This document shows, piece after piece, positions 23,267 through 26,830 of a stretch of 26,830 bases of DNA. How positions within the stretch are numbered: the first letter of the stretch is position 1; the number at the start of each line of letters is the position of its first letter. A program made the position numbers and the translations under genes. Below the pieces are notes generated by a model that was not told the DNA's origin, made no database searches, and saw only the letters and a program-made list of their open reading frames with translations. This DNA comes from Bacillota bacterium (GTDB lineage: Bacteria; Bacillota; Clostridia; Christensenellales; CAG-138): the NCBI GenBank assembly GCA_023416895.1, contig JAEZGQ010000157.1, positions 1-26,830 on the forward strand, given 5' to 3'.

Positions 23267-23415
23267 TGGAGGTTTTGTTTTACGGGATCGCGGCAATCAT
23301 CGTTGCGTGGAGCGTTTATAACCTCGTCCGCGCGGTGAAAAATGCCAAAAAAGGCTGCGGCTGCGGTTGTGCCGGGTGCAACAAAGATTGCGCGCAGCGC
23401 GGGCAAAAGAAATAA
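23266..23415 (+). CDS. FeoB-associated Cys-rich membrane protein (49 aa)
   Basis: A tiny gene missed by length cut-offs. It encodes 49 residues: one N-terminal membrane helix (about 3-21, VLFYGIAAIIVAWSVYNLV), a basic stretch, and a Cys cluster CGCGCAGC....C near the C-terminus (residues 31, 33, 35, 38, 42). This is the FeoB-associated Cys-rich family found directly after feoB in many Firmicutes. It is thought to help iron transport, perhaps in a FeoC-like way, but this is not proven. Its ATG overlaps the feoAB stop (TGATG), so it is translationally coupled. The ribosome binding site is GGAGGGG in the feoAB 3' end. Confidence 0.92.
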   Translation: MEVLFYGIAAIIVAWSVYNLVRAVKNAKKGCGCGCAGCNKDCAQRGQKK

Positions 23416-23461
23416 CGTGGCGATTTTGCTCCCAACAATTCACAAAAATTACGCGATTGTG

Positions 23462-23489
23462 GCAGGATTTTATGTTATCCTTGAAGAAC
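23462..23489 (+). promoter_or_regulatory. Candidate SigH promoter of hpf
   Basis: GCAGGATTT (23462-23470) fits the SigH -35 consensus RNAGGAWWW. After a 12-bp spacer, GAAGAAC (23483-23489) fits the -10 consensus RNNGAAT at six of seven positions. No good SigA promoter is seen in this 122-bp gap. In Bacillus subtilis the homologue yvyD is under SigB and SigH control, which makes the match more credible. It lies about 48 bp before the start codon. Confidence 0.45.
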
Positions 23490-23537
23490 AACAAGTGAAA
23501 GCGCTGCGTAAGCGGCGCCGGAAAGGGGAATAAAACG

Positions 23538-24077
23538 ATGCGTATTTCAATCATTGGCAAAAACATCGAAATCTCCGAACATCTCCGCAAGCTTGCAACC
23601 GATAAAGTGCAGAAGCTTGACAAGTACTTCCCCGAAAACACGGAAGCGCATGTTGCCATGTCCGTGGAGCGTTACCGCCACATTGTGGAAGTAACCATCC
23701 CGTATTCCGGTGGCATCATCCGCGGCGAAGAAGTCACGGGCGATATGTATGAGTCCATCGACCGCGTGCTCGATAAGCTCGAGCATCAGATCGTCCGCTA
23801 TCGCACCAAGCTCGAAAAAAACCTCCGCGCGGGCGCGTTCAAGCAATGCGGCCCCGAATTGCTGGAGCATACGGAAGATGGCGAGGAGCCGGAAGAAAAG
23901 CGCGTGGTGAAGGTGAAGCATTTTAACCTCAAGCCCATGACGGTTGATGAGGCGATGCTGCAAATGGAGCTTTTGGGCCATTCCTTCTACATGTTCACCA
24001 ACGGTGAAACCGGCCAGGTTAACGTAATCTATCAGCGCAAGGACGGCAACTACGGCCTGATTGAGCCTGAATATTAA
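23538..24077 (+). CDS. hpf: Long-form ribosome hibernation promoting factor HPF
   Basis: HPF binds the 30S decoding region and drives formation of inactive 100S ribosome dimers when growth stops. The 179-residue product is the long form. The N-terminal HPF/RaiA beta-alpha domain (about 1-100) starts MRISIIGKNIEISEHLRKLATDKVQKLDKYF. An acidic linker follows (EDGEEPEEK). The C-terminal dimerisation domain begins VVKVKHFNLKPMTVDEAMLQMELLGHSFYMF and ends IYQRKDGNYGLIEPEY. The ATG follows AAAGGGGAA. Two terminators lie just downstream. A candidate SigH promoter upstream fits an early-stationary or sporulation-onset role. Confidence 0.97.
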   Translation: MRISIIGKNIEISEHLRKLATDKVQKLDKYFPENTEAHVAMSVERYRHIVEVTIPYSGGIIRGEEVTGDMYESIDRVLDKLEHQIVRYRTKLEKNLRAGAFKQCGPELLEHTEDGEEPEEKRVVKVKHFNLKPMTVDEAMLQMELLGHSFYMFTNGETGQVNVIYQRKDGNYGLIEPEY

Positions 24078-24091
24078 ACGTGGGTTTTGCG

Positions 24092-24118
24092 GAGGGGGCG
24101 CCAAGCGCCCCCTCGTTT
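24092..24118 (+). terminator. First hairpin after hpf
   Basis: GAGGGGGCGC (24092-24101) pairs with GCGCCCCCTC (24105-24114) around CAA, followed by GTTTCT. The stem is strong but the T run is short. It is probably the first of a tandem terminator pair. Confidence 0.6.
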
Positions 24119-24121
24119 CTC

Positions 24122-24148
24122 AAAAAAGTGCCGCAAGGCACTTTTTTG
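24122..24148. terminator. Second, symmetrical terminator after hpf
   Basis: AAAAAAGTGCC (24122-24132) pairs perfectly with GGCACTTTTTT (24137-24147) around GCAA. The hairpin ends in T on both strands. There is no gene on the opposite strand nearby, so it mainly stops hpf transcription. The following 24149-24270 shows nothing I can name. Confidence 0.88.
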
Positions 24149-24274
24149 TTGCATAGGTTTTTGACGGTTCAAAAACGCTTTCAAAACTTCACTTCGAATC
24201 GTGCTGAAAACCGGGCAAAATGGGCGTCAAATGGTGCGTGTTTCATACGCGAAAGGAATTTTTACAAACGGGTG

Positions 24275-24303
24275 TTGTAACTTGACCGCGCGGGGGATAT
24301 AAT
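24275..24303 (+). promoter_or_regulatory. SigA promoter of the pth-mfd unit
   Basis: TTGTAA (24275-24280), a 17-bp spacer, and a consensus TATAAT (24298-24303). The leader of about 50 nt contains a hairpin CATGCG/CGCATG (around 24318-24336) just before the ribosome binding site. Confidence 0.7.
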
Positions 24304-24361
24304 CAAACCCATCACCCCCATGCGGTTAGGCGCATGAGGGCATATGTGCGTGGAGGAAGCT

Positions 24362-24982
24362 ATGTTTATCGTGGTAGGTTTGGGGAACCCGGGGCGGGAG
24401 TACGCGCGGACGCGCCACAACATCGGCTTTATGACGCTTGACGTACTTGCCGACCGCTTCAGCATCGACATCCGCAGGCATAACTTCAAGGCGGTGTTTG
24501 GCGAAGGGTACATCGGCGGCGTGAAGGTTGTGCTTGCTAAGCCCGAAACCTACATGAATAACTCAGGGTTTTCCGTGATGGAGATCATGAATTTCTACAA
24601 GTGTGAGCACAGTGAGCTCATCGTTGTATACGATGACATCGACCTACCGCTTGGTTCCATACGCATCCGCGAAAAAGGAAGCTCCGGCACGCACAACGGA
24701 ATGAAAAGCATCATATACAGCCTCGGTTACGACGATTTTCCGCGCGTGCGCGTCGGCATCGGCCGCGCGGGGGAAACGGAAAACCTCGTAGGGCACGTTC
24801 TTGGCGCACCGGGAAAAGAGGAGGCTGAACAGCTTTCAACCGCAATAAAAAATGCCGCGGATGCCGTGACGCTGATCGTCGGCGGGCAGCTAAACAAAGC
24901 ACAGGAGCTTTATAACATCAAACCGAAAAAAGAAAAAGGCGTGAAGGCGCAGGACGGGGCGGAGCAACGCGATGACACTTGA
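24362..24982 (+). CDS. pth: Peptidyl-tRNA hydrolase Pth
   Basis: Releases peptides from peptidyl-tRNAs that drop off ribosomes, recycling the tRNA. The 206-residue protein has N9 in VVGLGNPG, the catalytic H19 in TRHNIGF, the AKPETYMNNSG block, the catalytic Asp in VVYDDIDLPLG, and GSSGTHNGMKSI. The C-terminal 20 or so residues are Lys-rich and extend past the usual domain. ATG 24362 is 5 nt after GGAGG (24352-24356); ATG 24344 would overlap the ribosome binding site. It overlaps mfd by 11 bp in another frame, the pth-mfd order found widely in Firmicutes. Confidence 0.97.
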   Translation: MFIVVGLGNPGREYARTRHNIGFMTLDVLADRFSIDIRRHNFKAVFGEGYIGGVKVVLAKPETYMNNSGFSVMEIMNFYKCEHSELIVVYDDIDLPLGSIRIREKGSSGTHNGMKSIIYSLGYDDFPRVRVGIGRAGETENLVGHVLGAPGKEEAEQLSTAIKNAADAVTLIVGGQLNKAQELYNIKPKKEKGVKAQDGAEQRDDT

Positions 24983-26830
24983 ACACCACCCGCTCATCCG
25001 TGCGCTTTCGGGCTATACGGAATATGAAAGGCTGTTGGGCGCGCTCTTAAAAGGAGAGGGCGCTTTCAGTGTTTTTGGCCTTGGGGAAGCGCATAAGGCG
25101 CATATGAGCGCTGCACTTTTTCATAACGCAAACAAAAGCGTGCTGCTTGTGACCGCGAACGAGAGTTCCGCCGCAAAGCTTTTCGCGGAGATGAGCGCGC
25201 TTACAAAGGATGTGTATCATTTCCCGGCCCGCGAAATCCCACTTGCGGGTAAGGGCTTTATTTCCTCAAGCGGGTTGAGCGCGCGCAGGGTGGAGGCGCT
25301 TTACGCGCTGTGCGAGGGCAAACACATGGCGGTTGTAGCCTCTGCGGAGGCACTTTTGCAGCGCCTTGCGCCGCCGGAGGCGATTGCAGAAGCTTCGTAC
25401 ATCCTCAAAGCCGCGCAACGCGTGGAACCGCGTGAGCTCATCAAAAACCTTGTAGAAGCCGGCTACGAGCGCGTGGAGCTATGTGAAGGCAAAGGGCAGG
25501 TGGCGCTTCGCGGCGGCTATGTGGATGTGTTTCCCATTACGAGCGAGAACCCCGTTCGCATTGAGTTTTTTGACGACGAAATCGACACCATGCGCGAGTA
25601 TGACCCGCTCACGCAGCGTTCCATCAAAAACGTGGAAAGCGTACTTCTGCCGCCGGCAAACGAGGTGCCGCTTGATGCGGCAGCGCGGCAGCGCGGGCTT
25701 CTTGCGCTTGCAAAAAGGCAGGGGTTTTCAGAGGAATGTGAAACGCTCAAAGCGGGCGGCACACCGCGCGGCGTGGAGGCGCTTCTGCCGTTTTTCTACA
25801 AAGCGGAAACGACGCTTTTGGACTATTTTCCAAAGGGTTCTTTTATCGTTATTGACGAACCGCCGCGCGTGGAGGAAACCGCCAACGCTGTATATGACGA
25901 GTTTATCGAAAACGCCGGCCTTCTTTTGATGTCAAAAACCATTGAGCCTGAGCAGGCGGAGCTTCTTTGCTTGCCGCAAACCATGCTCAAGCACCTCGAT
26001 ACGCCGCGCACGGCCATGCTTTTCGCGTTTACACGTACCTTTGCGCCCATCGCGCCAAAGGGGCTTTTCCGCTTTGAAACACGCCCCGCCACAAAGTATC
26101 TGGGTGGCGAGGAAATTTTAAAGGAAGACATAACTGCTTGGCGGCGCAATGCGGAAACGGTGCTCATCTACGCGGGCGCGCACGCAAAACGCCTGCAGGA
26201 TCGGCTCATGGACCTAGGCGTGTTCGCGTCGTTCACGGAAAGCCTGAAAAGGGATGTTGTGGCAGGCGAGTTCCTCATTGTGGGCGAATCCATCGAAAAG
26301 GGCTTTTGCTACCCCGAAATCAAGCTCAATGTCATCAGCGAGGCAGAGCTTTACGGTGAAACCACCAAAAAGGGTGCGCCCCTTAAGCACAAACGCCCGC
26401 AGCTTGCGTTTTCGGAGCTCTCCGTGGGTGATCTTGTGGTGCATGAAACGCACGGTATTGGGCGTTTCGTGGGCGTGCAAACGCTTCGCGTGGGCGATGT
26501 GGAGCGCGATTACCTGCACCTTTCCTATGCTGGAGGGGATAAGCTTTACATTCCAACCGATCAGCTCGACCGCGTGCAGAAGTACATCGGCGGCGACGAA
26601 AACGCGCAAAAGCTATCAAAGCTCGGGAGCGGAGAATGGCAAAAAACCGTAAGCCGCACACGCGAAAGCGTGAAAAAGCTCGCGTTCGACCTTGTGAAGC
26701 TATATGGCGAGCGGCAAAAGCGCAAAGGCTTCCGCTTTTCACCGGATTCGCAGTGGCAAACGCGGCTTGAGGAAAGCTTCCCTTACGACGAAACGCCCGA
26801 TCAGCTCACCGCCATCGCGGAAATTAAGCG
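24972..26830 (+). CDS. mfd: Transcription-repair coupling factor Mfd, 3' end missing
   Basis: Mfd removes RNA polymerase stalled at DNA lesions and recruits UvrA. The frame is open from ATG 24972 to the window end (619 complete codons); family members have about 1,150-1,200 residues, so roughly half is here. The N-terminal UvrB-like part includes SVFGLGEAHKAH, FPAREIPLAGKGFISSSGLSARRVEAL and LRGGYVDVFPITSENPVRIEFFDDEIDTMREYDPLTQRS. From about residue 485 comes the polymerase-interaction domain (GDLVVHETHGIGRFVGV, DYLHLSYAGGDKLYIP). The window ends at SFPYDETPDQLTAIAEIK, just before the Walker A motif of the translocase. The start lies inside the pth 3' end, 11 bp before the pth stop is complete; a weak GGAG precedes it. 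Confidence 0.95.
   Translation, partial: MTLEHHPLIRALSGYTEYERLLGALLKGEGAFSVFGLGEAHKAHMSAALFHNANKSVLLVTANESSAAKLFAEMSALTKDVYHFPAREIPLAGKGFISSSGLSARRVEALYALCEGKHMAVVASAEALLQRLAPPEAIAEASYILKAAQRVEPRELIKNLVEAGYERVELCEGKGQVALRGGYVDVFPITSENPVRIEFFDDEIDTMREYDPLTQRSIKNVESVLLPPANEVPLDAAARQRGLLALAKRQGFSEECETLKAGGTPRGVEALLPFFYKAETTLLDYFPKGSFIVIDEPPRVEETANAVYDEFIENAGLLLMSKTIEPEQAELLCLPQTMLKHLDTPRTAMLFAFTRTFAPIAPKGLFRFETRPATKYLGGEEILKEDITAWRRNAETVLIYAGAHAKRLQDRLMDLGVFASFTESLKRDVVAGEFLIVGESIEKGFCYPEIKLNVISEAELYGETTKKGAPLKHKRPQLAFSELSVGDLVVHETHGIGRFVGVQTLRVGDVERDYLHLSYAGGDKLYIPTDQLDRVQKYIGGDENAQKLSKLGSGEWQKTVSRTRESVKKLAFDLVKLYGERQKRKGFRFSPDSQWQTRLEESFPYDETPDQLTAIAEIK

Noticed and set aside
24282..24303. TTGACC as the -35 for the pth promoter
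   Set aside because: Only 10 bp separate it from TATAAT; TTGTAA at 24275 gives the proper 17 bp.
1..26830. CRISPR arrays, insertion sequences, phage genes, rRNA or tRNA
   Set aside because: No regularly spaced repeats, transposase-like frames, phage motifs or RNA gene signatures were seen; the window is mainly core chromosome.

Overview
The window looks like the chromosome of an endospore-forming, anaerobic, meso-DAP-type member of the Clostridia (Firmicutes), moderately GC-rich. The signs are a division/cell-wall (dcw) cluster joined to spoIIGA-sigE, a MurE with the DNPR motif of meso-DAP enzymes, a PerR/rubrerythrin oxidative-stress pair, a FeoA-FeoB fusion, a long-form HPF and SigA promoters of Firmicutes type. 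I cannot place it more finely; a deep Clostridia lineage is a guess.

Region 1 (1-13611) is a compact dcw cluster on the + strand: rsmH (5' end cut off), ftsL, a PASTA-domain class B PBP, murE, mraY, murD, ftsW, murA, divIB/ftsQ, ftsA, ftsZ. murF, murG and murB, which usually sit inside such clusters, are absent. The only large internal gap, between mraY and murD, holds a terminator-like three-way-junction RNA. A promoter sits before ftsA, and a strong terminator follows ftsZ.

Region 2 (13612-15394) is the sporulation module spoIIGA-sigE, the mother-cell protease and pro-sigma-E. It is preceded by a spoIIG-type control region: a perfect 0A box plus a -10 hexamer placed 22 bp from a second, near-perfect 0A box. 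sigG does not follow. A bidirectional terminator separates sigE from a minus-strand perR-rubrerythrin operon (15406-16371), which has a SigA promoter and a 7-1-7 Per-box-like palindrome.

Region 3 (16440-19540) is the most unusual part. It contains a YwlG/UPF0340 gene, then a near-consensus promoter driving a ~230-nt highly structured putative ncRNA, then a double zinc-ribbon protein. After that comes a second promoter whose predicted transcript begins with two tandem ~105-nt two-hairpin modules (about three-quarters identical over their first 72 nt, with conserved stems). These lead into a dipeptide (L-Ala-D/L-Glu) epimerase-like gene. Both RNA elements deserve follow-up.

Region 4 (19541-26830) has a minus-strand PhzF-family gene convergent with the epimerase, a feoAB fusion plus a 49-residue Cys-rich FeoB partner, hpf with a candidate SigH promoter, pth, and the 5' two-thirds or less of mfd (cut off by the window end). 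pth and mfd overlap.

No tRNA, rRNA, CRISPR array, insertion sequence or phage gene was recognised.
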